A DNA stretch of 61,468 bases from positions 1 through 61,468 of IMG/VR virus record IMGVR_UViG_3300012924_000002; one strand, written 5' to 3'. Shown piece after piece: positions 24,985 through 32,526 of this stretch (positions are counted from its first letter, which is position 1; each line of letters begins with the position of its first letter). The translations under genes were made by a program, and so were the position numbers. The DNA comes from a virus. A model generated the notes under the pieces. That model was not told the DNA's origin and ran no database searches. It saw only the letters and a program-made list of their open reading frames with translations.

Positions 24985-25448
24985 GGCATCACTCCCGGTA
25001 CGAACGCTTCGCAGGCATGCACCCCTGGTGTTGAACGCATCCAGATCGACACGCGGTCCCTCGACTCGGGTAGGGGTACGAACAGGCGTAGCTGACTGGC
25101 CGGATCCTGGTAGGCCAGCGAGGACACGCCCAGGTCGAACCGGCCGAACGGGTGAACTTCCTGATCAAACTGCAGCCGCCATTCGCGGACGCTAAAGCGG
25201 GCATCGTCGCACGCCATCTGCGCGCCGACCAGTGGGCCGCCGACAGGCTGCCATCCCTCATGCTCGGAGATCTCGTCGTCCCAGCGGGCATGGTGCACGT
25301 ACGTCGTGAACCATGCCCTATTGCGCGGGGCAACGAACCAGGCGCCGGGCGGCAGCAAACCCCTCGACCCGAACGCGTACATAGCCTCCGCGGCCTCGAC
25401 GCTGGCCGGCACTTCTTCGCACTCGCGGCCCTGGATGACGCCCGGCAT
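24981..25448 (-). CDS. Hypothetical protein
   Basis: 155 aa from ATG 25448 with GGGGGG upstream. Mixed alpha/beta with GAWFVAPRNRAWFTTYVHHARW and an even spread of acidic residues. Not recognised. Confidence 0.62.
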   Translation of the reverse strand: MPGVIQGRECEEVPASVEAAEAMYAFGSRGLLPPGAWFVAPRNRAWFTTYVHHARWDDEISEHEGWQPVGGPLVGAQMACDDARFSVREWRLQFDQEVHPFGRFDLGVSSLAYQDPASQLRLFVPLPESRDRVSIWMRSTPGVHACEAFVPGVMP

Positions 25449-25468
25449 AAGCCCCCCCTGCCGGAAGG

Positions 25469-25804
25469 TCACCGCGGACCGCCCATCTTCGCGCGCAGAA
25501 CTTCGTTCAGCTCCCGCCCCTGCGGTGAACGCATCTCCGCAGCCAGGACGGGACACAGCGTCGCCTGGGTGTCCCGGCCGCCGTACGCCACGGCCGTGAA
25601 CAGCAGTTTCGCCAAGGCTTGCTCACCTTCCGACCGGCTAGCCGAAGGCGAGGGGGATTCGACTTCGCTCATCTTCGCCGAGACCTCATCGGTGGTCATC
25701 GCCGGCGGGGTGACGCATAGCCGATCCCACGGGCAGGCTGCACACAGCAGTGTCGGGTCAATTCCCTGCTGAAGCTGGCCCTTGACGGCAGCGTAGTCGC
25801 TCAC
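25469..25804 (-). CDS. Hypothetical protein with Cys cluster
   Basis: 111 aa from GTG 25804 (GTGA overlap with the globin stop). LLCAACPWDRLCVTPP is a WhiB-like short Cys cluster, possibly a metal or Fe-S site; the remainder is helical. Its coupling to the globin gene makes a redox-linked role worth testing. Confidence 0.58.
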   Translation of the reverse strand: MSDYAAVKGQLQQGIDPTLLCAACPWDRLCVTPPAMTTDEVSAKMSEVESPSPSASRSEGEQALAKLLFTAVAYGGRDTQATLCPVLAAEMRSPQGRELNEVLRAKMGGPR

Positions 25805-26562
25805 TGGGATGCCGCCTGCCGGGAGCGCCGGGCCACAGTCGGGGCGCCGCGCTGCATGCGCCACTCGTCCGCCGACGCCTGCATCCACAGCGACACCGTA
25901 CGGTAAGCGCGCACCAGAGCGGCCACATGCTCCGCCTTCAGCCGGTGCCCCAATGCGTCGGCGAGCAGACCCACGAAGGTGTTACGCACCGTCAGGTAGT
26001 CCTCCTCCGCCGGCACGTAGATCGTGCCGTCGGGCAGCTGCCACTCCGCGTGAGCGCGACCCCAGCTCTGTGCGTTGACCTTCAGCGCCTGCATCTCGTC
26101 GGAACCCGGATGGTCCGGGTCGTAGCGGGTCAACATCTGTATGAGCGCGGTCAGTAGCTGATCCCGCTGGTTGTGGCCGTGGCTGTTCAGTGCATCGCCT
26201 TCCACCAGATCCTGCGGGAACGTGGGGATCAGGTGTGGGGCTGCGATGAGGAGCTGCCGGTAGAAGTCCGCGATGATCAGGTCCATCTGTAGCGGGCTGT
26301 CGCTGGGCAGTAGGGCCACCAGCTCACCCAGGTAGTCGCTGGTGCGCAGTTTCATCCCGGTCCCCCGGCAGTGCTCGCACGGTTCATGGTCGTCTTGCTG
26401 TTCCGGCGGTGCCACGAGCCGGGTCGTCGAGTCGTATGGAGTCTCGTTCAGTGACATGGCCGGCGGGGCGTCCAGGTAAATCTCCTGGCCTGCCGGGTCG
26501 GCGTCGGCGGTTTCAGGCACGTCTTCGACCTCCGTCTGAGTGCGGGGTTTGAAGAACCTCAT
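25801..26562 (-). CDS. Phage-encoded globin with N-terminal zinc motif
   Basis: 253 aa. Residues about 75-235 match the bacterial-type globin pattern: DFYRQLLIAAPHLIPTF (Phe 115 at the CD1 position), a helix then WGRAHAEW with the candidate proximal His 171, and EDYLTVRNTFVGLLADALG...LVRAYRTVSLWM corresponding to helices G and H. Before it lies a disordered acidic segment and CEHCRGTG, a CxxCxGxG zinc motif. Globins bind haem and handle O2 or NO; what the phage gains is unknown. Confidence 0.8.
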   Translation of the reverse strand: MRFFKPRTQTEVEDVPETADADPAGQEIYLDAPPAMSLNETPYDSTTRLVAPPEQQDDHEPCEHCRGTGMKLRTSDYLGELVALLPSDSPLQMDLIIADFYRQLLIAAPHLIPTFPQDLVEGDALNSHGHNQRDQLLTALIQMLTRYDPDHPGSDEMQALKVNAQSWGRAHAEWQLPDGTIYVPAEEDYLTVRNTFVGLLADALGHRLKAEHVAALVRAYRTVSLWMQASADEWRMQRGAPTVARRSRQAASQ

Positions 26563-26682
26563 CGAGGGCTCCGTGGGGTGTCGGCGTCGTCGCCCAGCAT
26601 AGCTCCCGCGTGACGCAGGACGTTGTGGGTGTCGGGGGTGGGTGGCGGCGTGGAGTGCCAGTCCCGACGGGCTTCAGCATGC

Positions 26683-26787
26683 TCATCCGTCGGTGGATCC
26701 GAGCACGTACCAGCCTTCCGGCCAGTCCACGGACGGGCAGATGGCCACGGGGTCTTCGTCTGCGATGAGGAAGAACGGCTGACTCAT
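26683..26787 (-). CDS. Possible 34-aa protein
   Basis: ATG 26787 with GAGGAGAAGG about 12 bases upstream. MSQPFFLIADEDPVAICPSV then DWPEGWYVLGSTDG looks protein-like. No overlap support; low certainty. Confidence 0.35.
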   Translation of the reverse strand: MSQPFFLIADEDPVAICPSVDWPEGWYVLGSTDG

Positions 26788-27091
26788 GTCGATCGGTCCG
26801 GCCTTCTCCTCAAGTCGGGTTCTGTCGTCGCTCCACACATAGTGGCGATCCGACCGGTTTTCGTGTGCGTCATGCTCCCGGCCGCCCGTCCCAGTCTCGT
26901 TTCGGTCCGACGGATCTTCCACTTGGATCTCCTCATGTTCGGGGTGTTGGGCTTGCGACGACCACTCGGGGCGAGCGGTGTCCTACATGCAGCAAGTTGG
27001 CTAGCTTCGACCCGTATTGCCCCCAGCCCGTTCTGTCCTAGTTGTGGGTGCCCTGCGGGTGCCTTTGGGCGAAAAATTCCAGGATCCCATT

Positions 27092-27138
27092 TCGATCATG
27101 AGACGCTGATTTTGTGTGCCACGCCGTCTCATGATCGA
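27092..27138. repeat. 14-bp inverted repeat TCGATCATGAGACG
   Basis: Perfect arms 27092-27105 and 27125-27138, 19-base loop. A related palindrome, ATCTCATGAGAT, follows at 27178-27189, and another CGTCTC at 27198-27203. Confidence 0.8.
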
Positions 27139-27208
27139 TGTCCATTTAGTGGCTAAATTATGTCCGCTAGTGTCTGAATCTCATGAGATCCCATTACCGT
27201 CTCACAGC

Positions 27209-27258
27209 GTCCCACGTCCCACCCCCCTATAGGGGGTGGGATGGGTGGGACGTGGGAC
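27209..27258. repeat. 16-bp inverted repeat built from GTCCCAC units
   Basis: Arms 27209-27224 and 27243-27258 are perfect complements, each made of two GTCCCAC/GTGGGAC units, around CCCTATAGGG. It stands 36 bases beyond the stop of the RepA-like ATPase gene. Either a very strong terminator or an iteron-type origin. Confidence 0.8.
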
Positions 27259-27293
27259 CTGGCGGCTGGGACATGGAACCCCCAAAAACAAGA

Positions 27294-28472
27294 TCAAAAG
27301 AGCGGGTCGGGGGGTGGAGGCGGAGGCAAGTCCGGGGCCTCAGGTTCGGGTCGCTCTCCCGGCGGAATCCCAGGATCTCCAGTGAGCGCGTACCTCGGTG
27401 CGCGGCCACCCGTCGACACCACGTAGTCGAGACGGAGGAGATCCTGGCGGTGCCGGTGGAACGTCGACCGGGGACGGCCCGTCGCCTCGATCAGAACGTT
27501 CGGCGTCTGCCACTCCCGCCGGAAGTGCTCCCACCACTTGCGCGCCGTGAACATGACGTCCTCCTGCAGCGCCTGAACCAAGCTCCCCTGCCCCAGGTTC
27601 GAGGTTGCGATCAACACGGCAGACGACCCGTTACTGACCAACTGGAACTCGACGGCTGCCCACTCCGGTGCGTCTTTGTTCTTCACACAGGACAACGTGA
27701 CCAGGCCGTCGGACTTCTCGCACCGCATGATCGTGGTCAAGGCGCCGTCCAGGGTTGTCGCACCACGGCCACGCTCACCGCCAGCTCCGACGTGGTGCAC
27801 AAGCAGGGTGCACGCGTTGGAAGCCTTACGTAGACGCTCAGCCTGTTGCACGAAGGTGCCCATCTCCTTGTTCGAGTTCTCCTCGACACCGACGGTGACC
27901 CGGGCCTGGGTGTCGACGACGATCAGGGTGTAGCCGACCTCCCGCGCTGCACCGACCAGCGCGTCCCAGTGGGAGCCGTTCGTGGACTGCACCGGGAACG
28001 GCAGGAAGTCGACACCGATCATCGGCTTACCGTGCTTGCGCTCCCACGCCCGCACACGCTGTTTAACGCCCCTGACGCCCTCTGCAGCGATGTAGAGCAC
28101 CCGACCCTGCCGAACCGGGTGCCTATGCCACGCTGTGCCCGTACCGACGCAGCCAGCTAGGTCTAAGGCCACGAAGGATTTCCCTTCACCAGGCTTGCCG
28201 ACCAACCAGTTCAGGGTGTCTACGAACAGATGTTCGTCTCCGACGAGCGGGACAGGTTCGGGGATGGAGTCGAGTTGATCCGTGGTGAGCAGCGCCCCGC
28301 GTAGCCGTTTGATCAGGTCGGCCTTGTGGTCGGTGGTCCGCTCCTCCTCGGGCTGCTCACGGATGGCGCCCTCATCCAGCGGCGGCGGCGGCTCCACGAA
28401 GGGGTTCTCGTCGTCCTCTGGCGGTTCACGCCAGGCAGACGGGTCGTCGGGGTCGTACGGCAGGTCCGGCAT
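27294..28472 (-). CDS. RepA-like AAA ATPase/helicase
   Basis: 392 aa. RecA-type core of the AAA_25/RepA group: Walker A GKPGEGKS at 92-99, VLYIAAEG (a characteristic strand), Walker B LIVVDTQAR near 183, and LLVHHVG. A C-terminal winged-helix-like part (EATGRPRSTFHRHRQDLLRLDYV) and acidic, Pro-rich ends flank it. Plasmid RepA proteins of this group are hexameric replication helicases; this is the best replication-initiation candidate, as no polymerase or primase gene was found. Confidence 0.82.
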   Translation of the reverse strand: MPDLPYDPDDPSAWREPPEDDENPFVEPPPPLDEGAIREQPEEERTTDHKADLIKRLRGALLTTDQLDSIPEPVPLVGDEHLFVDTLNWLVGKPGEGKSFVALDLAGCVGTGTAWHRHPVRQGRVLYIAAEGVRGVKQRVRAWERKHGKPMIGVDFLPFPVQSTNGSHWDALVGAAREVGYTLIVVDTQARVTVGVEENSNKEMGTFVQQAERLRKASNACTLLVHHVGAGGERGRGATTLDGALTTIMRCEKSDGLVTLSCVKNKDAPEWAAVEFQLVSNGSSAVLIATSNLGQGSLVQALQEDVMFTARKWWEHFRREWQTPNVLIEATGRPRSTFHRHRQDLLRLDYVVSTGGRAPRYALTGDPGIPPGERPEPEAPDLPPPPPPDPLF

Positions 28473-28484
28473 GGTGACCCCCGA

Positions 28485-28676
28485 TCAGATGTTCGTGTCG
28501 GCCTTGACAGTGGTCGGCCGCGGGGGTTCGGTGAGCGTCAGCCCGTGCTCGGTGATGGAACGGACCCAGCCGAGTTCGACCAGGGTTTCGACAGCCTTCT
28601 CGACCTTCACCCGGTCCCACCGTCGGCGGTTGCCGGCCTGCATCGGGGCAAGGTCGCGGACCTGTGATGGCTTCAA
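28485..28676 (-). CDS. Small winged-helix-like protein
   Basis: 63 aa. MKPSQVRDLAPMQAGNRRRW, then VEKAVETLVELGWVRSITEH and a strand, a typical winged-helix order. Directly upstream of the ATPase gene; may be its DNA-binding partner. A 96-aa ORF in another frame of the same strand overlaps but has a poorer composition. Confidence 0.58.
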   Translation of the reverse strand: MKPSQVRDLAPMQAGNRRRWDRVKVEKAVETLVELGWVRSITEHGLTLTEPPRPTTVKADTNI

Positions 28677-28766
28677 AATGACCCCCCTGAAAGTGGCAGC
28701 CCACCCACGCTATCACGCAAAGCGATCAAGCAGTAGATGGGCTGCTCAGGCGGGTTGTTTAGTCGC

Positions 28767-29636
28767 CTATTCCGGATCGTCCGGGCTGTCCCTGAACTCC
28801 GGGATCAGGCCCTTCGTGCCGTCGGCGTCGGCGTTCTCCTGCATGACGTCTTCCGCACGGCGGATGCCGTGGCCTTCGGGGTCTTCGTCTTCGTCCGGGT
28901 CCACGCCCTCGTTCGCGTCTGCGTCCTCCTCGGCCTGATCCGGATCGGTCAGACCTTCGCCGCCCATGGCCCGCAGATTCGCGTCAACGATCGCGACCGA
29001 TTCCTCCTCGGTTTCGGCCGGCTCCTCCGAGTCGCCGAGAATGTCGACCAGGTCGACACGACGCCACATCCGCGACTCCGGGTCATGGTCGGGCCAGGCC
29101 CTGTCGGCGGGGTCCTTCGCGTGTTCGGCCTCGTGTGCCCGCTCGACGTCGGCGGTGGTGGCCTCGTCGTCAGTGACGATGTGGGCGTCGAAGTCGTGCA
29201 CCGCGACGAGGTGGCGTCGGAGCCGGCCGCCGTCGTCGAGTTCTGCGTCGATCGTCTTCTCCTCGTCATCCTGAAGCTGGATGCCGACGGTCACGCCTTT
29301 GTCGCCGGTCCCACCGAACGCGCGGTCCAGGATGTCTTTCTCCTCGAACGGGAGCATGGTGCCTTCCCCGCGCCGTTCCGCGACCTGTTCGAGGATCATC
29401 TTCTGGGCTTTGCGGGCACGTTCGATCGAGGTGATCGCTTCCAGTCGGCGGACGCGAACGACCGCGATATGGGTTCCCGACTCCGGGTCCAGCTTCACCT
29501 CTTTGACGTCGATTACGCCCATGACGGGGACCATCCGGGACTTGTTCCCGGCGATGATCTCTTCGACGATCTCCTGCACGACCTCTTCGATTCCCCAGCC
29601 GTCACCCTTGGGGACTTCTGCGCTGAACTTGCTCAC
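28767..29636 (-). CDS. Acidic hypothetical protein
   Basis: 289 aa from GTG 29636 (GTGA overlap with the MazG stop). N-terminal folded part (VPVMGVIDVKEVKLDPESGTHIAVVRVRRLE), helical middle, and a very acidic C-terminal third (DPDQAEEDADANEGVDPDEDEDPEG). May be a DNA mimic or assembly factor; not recognised. Confidence 0.65.
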   Translation of the reverse strand: MSKFSAEVPKGDGWGIEEVVQEIVEEIIAGNKSRMVPVMGVIDVKEVKLDPESGTHIAVVRVRRLEAITSIERARKAQKMILEQVAERRGEGTMLPFEEKDILDRAFGGTGDKGVTVGIQLQDDEEKTIDAELDDGGRLRRHLVAVHDFDAHIVTDDEATTADVERAHEAEHAKDPADRAWPDHDPESRMWRRVDLVDILGDSEEPAETEEESVAIVDANLRAMGGEGLTDPDQAEEDADANEGVDPDEDEDPEGHGIRRAEDVMQENADADGTKGLIPEFRDSPDDPE

Positions 29637-30232
29637 TGTGCGGGGCCTTCCTGATGGGGGGTAACCGGCGTCGATGTGGCGCCGGTGAGCACGCGTCCAC
29701 CGTGCTGCCACGGCCGCGTGACGTTGTAGGCCATCTTCCGTTCGACTTCCTGGGTGAGGTTGATCCCCCAGCGCTGCGCGAAGGTTTGCAGGGCACGCAG
29801 GAGTGCCACCATGGCGTGTTCCTGCTGCGCGCGTCCGTGCAGTGCGGCTGACCAGAGGCGACCGACCCGGTAGCCGAGCCACGCCACCCAGTCGCCGAAG
29901 CTGACCACTCCGGGTGGGGAGTACAGGATTCCGACGTCTTCGAGGGTGACGTCGGGGTTGGTGATGAACAGGCCGAATGCGTCGGCGGTGTTGAGTAGCC
30001 GGATGACACAGTCGGCGACCTCGGAGGCCACGTCGTCGGGTTTGCCGGTCGCGGTCGTGTAGGCAGCCATCCGCCGGTCTCGGTACGCTTCCAAGATCTC
30101 GCCCACTTCGGTGAGCAGCAGGGCCACGTAGTCACCCCATGTGTTGTCTCCAGGCCCACCTTCGGCCGGCATGAAACCTTTCTGAACGCAGTTGGCGTGA
30201 ATGGCCTTTGTCAATTCCTCAATGGTGGGCAT
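29633..30232 (-). CDS. MazG-like nucleotide pyrophosphohydrolase
   Basis: 199 aa. All-alpha; YVALLLTEVGEILEAYRDRR and DDVASEVADCVIRLLNTAD are the E-x-x-E and E-x-x-D metal motifs of the MazG/all-alpha NTP-PPase family. Such phage enzymes hydrolyse (d)NTPs or ppGpp-type alarmones. Residues about 105-199 are an extra domain. Overlaps the next gene by GTGA. Confidence 0.82.
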   Translation of the reverse strand: MPTIEELTKAIHANCVQKGFMPAEGGPGDNTWGDYVALLLTEVGEILEAYRDRRMAAYTTATGKPDDVASEVADCVIRLLNTADAFGLFITNPDVTLEDVGILYSPPGVVSFGDWVAWLGYRVGRLWSAALHGRAQQEHAMVALLRALQTFAQRWGINLTQEVERKMAYNVTRPWQHGGRVLTGATSTPVTPHQEGPAQ

Positions 30233-30251
30233 GTGCGGTATTCCTCTCGGG

Positions 30252-30467
30252 TCAGGCGTCGCGACGCCAGAATGTCACAGCCGCGCCCAATGCGGCCGCT
30301 CTATCGGGATGCGTCAATGCTAATTTCGCAGTGGATTCGACGGCCATTCGCATTTCAGAGGGTAGCTGAAACCAGTGCTGCGGGCAGGCGAGGAGCCTAT
30401 TCGGAACCACTTTCGGGCACGGATACGCGGGGCAGGTGTGCGTCGCGCGTGGGTTGTTGGGCCGCAA
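30252..30467 (-). CDS. Small Cys-containing protein
   Basis: 71 aa. THTCPAYPCPK and LLACPQHWFQLP suggest a zinc site; the end is helical. Not recognised, though similar short proteins occur in replication regions of actinophages. Confidence 0.6.
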   Translation of the reverse strand: MRPNNPRATHTCPAYPCPKVVPNRLLACPQHWFQLPSEMRMAVESTAKLALTHPDRAAALGAAVTFWRRDA

Positions 30468-30485
30468 GGCGAGTCCTTTCTGGGC

Positions 30486-30683
30486 TCAGAACAGCGCGTC
30501 TGGCTGCTCTATCATATTCCACACCCTGGAGGTGTATTTACGTACCATCTCGTATGCGTCGTCCCAATGATCGTCACAGTGGTAGATCTTCCCGGTTGCG
30601 GGTGTCGCGCCACCGGTCGCGGAGACTTCGCCGGTGGCGAGGTGTGCGCAGAACCGGCAGGTGAGTGCCCGCTGTATCGTCAA
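30486..30683 (-). CDS. Small zinc-binding protein, TTG start
   Basis: 65 aa from TTG 30683, which overlaps the RuvC stop (TTGA). LTCRFCAHLATG and IYHCDDHWDDAYEM form a plausible zinc site. Longer ORF starts upstream lie inside the RuvC gene and are less likely. Confidence 0.58.
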   Translation of the reverse strand: MTIQRALTCRFCAHLATGEVSATGGATPATGKIYHCDDHWDDAYEMVRKYTSRVWNMIEQPDALF

Positions 30684-31231
30684 CCGTTCCGGCCTCGCGT
30701 GCGCGTACTGTGCGGGCGCGCCGCGAGGTCGGGCCACTTCAGCTTGACCAGCAGCTCCCGGGCCAGTTCCTGCTTCACGCCGATACTCTGCCCGCTGTAG
30801 TGGTGCATGCCGGCCGCCCAGCACCAGAACGCGTCAGCCTCGTCGCCGTTGCGGGGCCGGTAGTCGACGTCGAGCGCGGCGTCGACCATCGCCTGCTTAT
30901 CGGCCCGCCCACCACCGGTCCCGTATTTCTTCAGTGTCTGCGCGCCGATGTACATCAGCGGGATGCCATGTCCGGCCAGCAGCTCCCGGGCTACGCCGTG
31001 GACCAGCCCGAGCCGGACCAGGGTGATGGTGCCGCCGCGCATCGACGGCGGTACCTCCTCGGCTACCGCCACGTCGGGTTTGGAAAGGTCGATGTAGTAG
31101 GTCAGTGCCCGCCTGAAGTGGACTAGCCGGTTGTCGCCGGCGCCCTTCGGCTCGATCGTGGTCATCTGCCCGGACGGCAGGCAGATACCGGTCTTCACGA
31201 TCGAGAGGTCCAGCCCCACCACCCGGGTCAC
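30680..31231 (-). CDS. RuvC-like Holliday junction resolvase
   Basis: 183 aa. RNase H-fold resolvase motifs: VVGLDLSIVKTG (Asp 8), VAVAEEVPP (Glu 58/59) and NGDEADAFWCW (Asp 130, Asp 133). Of the RuvC family used by phages to resolve branched DNA before packaging. Overlaps both neighbours by four bases, in the recombination block with ERF and the Cas4/RecB-like nuclease. Confidence 0.85.
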   Translation of the reverse strand: MTRVVGLDLSIVKTGICLPSGQMTTIEPKGAGDNRLVHFRRALTYYIDLSKPDVAVAEEVPPSMRGGTITLVRLGLVHGVARELLAGHGIPLMYIGAQTLKKYGTGGGRADKQAMVDAALDVDYRPRNGDEADAFWCWAAGMHHYSGQSIGVKQELARELLVKLKWPDLAARPHSTRTRGRNG

Positions 31232-31458
31232 TTGGCGCCGTCGAGGAGGTCGGCCCGGCGGTTCAGATACCAGGCGGCTTTGCGCAGATCGACGCTGGTG
31301 TCCGCACCCGGCTTCGACCCAGCCCGGACGATGTACTTCAGTGCGTTGCCCGTGTGGAAGTCCATCTTCATCGCCTCGATCAGATCGATGGCGTCGTACT
31401 GTTTGCCGTCCAGCTCCAGCCGGTAGTGCGCCGGGTGGTCAACCTCTTCACCGTTCAC
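31228..31458 (-). CDS. DUF3310 (SaV-like) protein
   Basis: 76 aa from GTG 31458. HPAHYRLELDGKQYDAIDLI followed by GNALKYIVRAGSKPG and DLRKAAWYLNRR match the short DUF3310 family, common in phages and sometimes called nucleotide kinase-like. Overlaps the CsrA stop by four bases, so the two are co-translated. Confidence 0.82.
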   Translation of the reverse strand: MNGEEVDHPAHYRLELDGKQYDAIDLIEAMKMDFHTGNALKYIVRAGSKPGADTSVDLRKAAWYLNRRADLLDGAK

Positions 31459-31628
31459 CGGTCCCGCCGGCCCTTCATGTCGTCGCGTTCGATGTCGACC
31501 ACATCAGGTGCGTCGATGGCCAGGCGCACCTGATGTCCGACCTGTATCTTCATGACGGTTATGGTGATGGCTCCGTCGCTGGTGCGCAGGATCAGCGACT
31601 CACCCTCGCCGCGGCTAAGCGCCAGCAT
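31455..31628 (-). CDS. csrA: CsrA-family RNA-binding translational regulator
   Basis: 57 aa from ATG 31628. MLALSRGEGESLIL, then ITITVMKIQVGHQVRLAIDAP and VVDIERDDM line up end to end with CsrA/RsmA (MLxLtRxxGEsi..., vtVl...g.qVriGi.AP..v.vhReE). Leu4 and the late Arg that contact RNA are kept. CsrA dimers bind GGA motifs in hairpin loops, usually over ribosome sites. The start lies inside the end of the ERF gene (14-bp overlap) and the stop overlaps DUF3310. Candidate RNA targets occur at ten phage genes. Confidence 0.88.
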   Translation of the reverse strand: MLALSRGEGESLILRTSDGAITITVMKIQVGHQVRLAIDAPDVVDIERDDMKGRRDR

Positions 31629-32526
31629 TGCTGTCCCCTTCCGCTGGCCGGGTCTCTTCGATTTCCGCTGTGGTCACATCGATGACCCGCTGAACCTCGG
31701 CCCTGGTCATCTCGTTCGAGCTGGTGATTTCACGGCCGACAATGTCGCTGATACCGGCCAGTCGCTGCTCGCGGGTCGGCTGGAAGTTGTCGAGCTGCGC
31801 CACTTCGGCAAGTTTGCCGAACATGTGGTTCAGCATCGGCCTCGGCGGTACATCACCCTGCCCGGTGGCGGGGTCCCCGCCCGGCAGCGACTCGGCCGCT
31901 GCCGGGGTCGCCTGCCGGTTGGAGCGGGCCGCTGCGGGCTTGCGCGCGGCGCCGCGGTTGACTTGCGCGCGGACGCCGGCAGGCTCCTGCCCGTCGGAGA
32001 TCATCGTGGCCATGGCATCGTCGTCCTCTTCCGCAGCGATCCCGAGTAGCGCGGCCAGGATGTACCGGCGTAGGTAGGTGAGTCGCCCACCGAGGGTTTG
32101 AATGTTCTCGGCCCCGGCGATGGGCCATTCCCCGTCGAGGGTTTCGCCGGACTCGTGTCGCAGGCTGTACCGGATCGACAGTCCTTTGCCGTCGGATGCG
32201 GCTCCGGGCAGGCATGCGAACGACAACCTGTTGGCTCCGAGGATCGGTAGGGCCAGGTTCGAGATGCTGGCCAGGGTGGCATAGCTGTAGCTGTATGGCT
32301 CTTTGGCGGCGTCCTTCGGGACCACGGTGACTCGGCGGTCGCGTTTGATCTCGGCCCGACCGATCTCGATCTGCGCTTTCGCGAGGGCGGCGTTCAGCTC
32401 GGGGGTGACACCGCGGGCGACCCGTTCTCCGACCGCCACCCTTTCCACGAGGGCCTCTCTGCGCCGCTCGTATGCCTTGATCAGGTCTTCCCCGGTCAGG
32501 AACTCCTGGGGCTGTGGTGTGCTCAC
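31615..32526 (-). CDS. ERF-family single-strand annealing protein
   Basis: 303 aa from GTG 32526 (GTGA overlap). SYSYATLASISNLALPILGA, then AGAENIQTLGGRLTYLRRYI and LAALLGIAAEEDDDA are hallmarks of the ERF recombinase family. A disordered Ala/Pro/Gly-rich linker precedes a C-terminal helical part. It anneals single strands with the neighbouring exonuclease, and can circularise or repair phage DNA. Confidence 0.85.
   Translation of the reverse strand: MSTPQPQEFLTGEDLIKAYERRREALVERVAVGERVARGVTPELNAALAKAQIEIGRAEIKRDRRVTVVPKDAAKEPYSYSYATLASISNLALPILGANRLSFACLPGAASDGKGLSIRYSLRHESGETLDGEWPIAGAENIQTLGGRLTYLRRYILAALLGIAAEEDDDAMATMISDGQEPAGVRAQVNRGAARKPAAARSNRQATPAAAESLPGGDPATGQGDVPPRPMLNHMFGKLAEVAQLDNFQPTREQRLAGISDIVGREITSSNEMTRAEVQRVIDVTTAEIEETRPAEGDSNAGA

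Larger units (their letters stand above)
26563..27293. other. Long noncoding region upstream of the globin operon and downstream of the RepA-like gene
   Basis: 730 bases with at most one tiny gene (26683-26787). Near 26600 a GTCACGCGG with TATGCT (read leftward) could be the promoter for the globin gene. The part 27080-27260 contains a set of large inverted repeats and is AT-richer than the surroundings. Confidence 0.55.
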
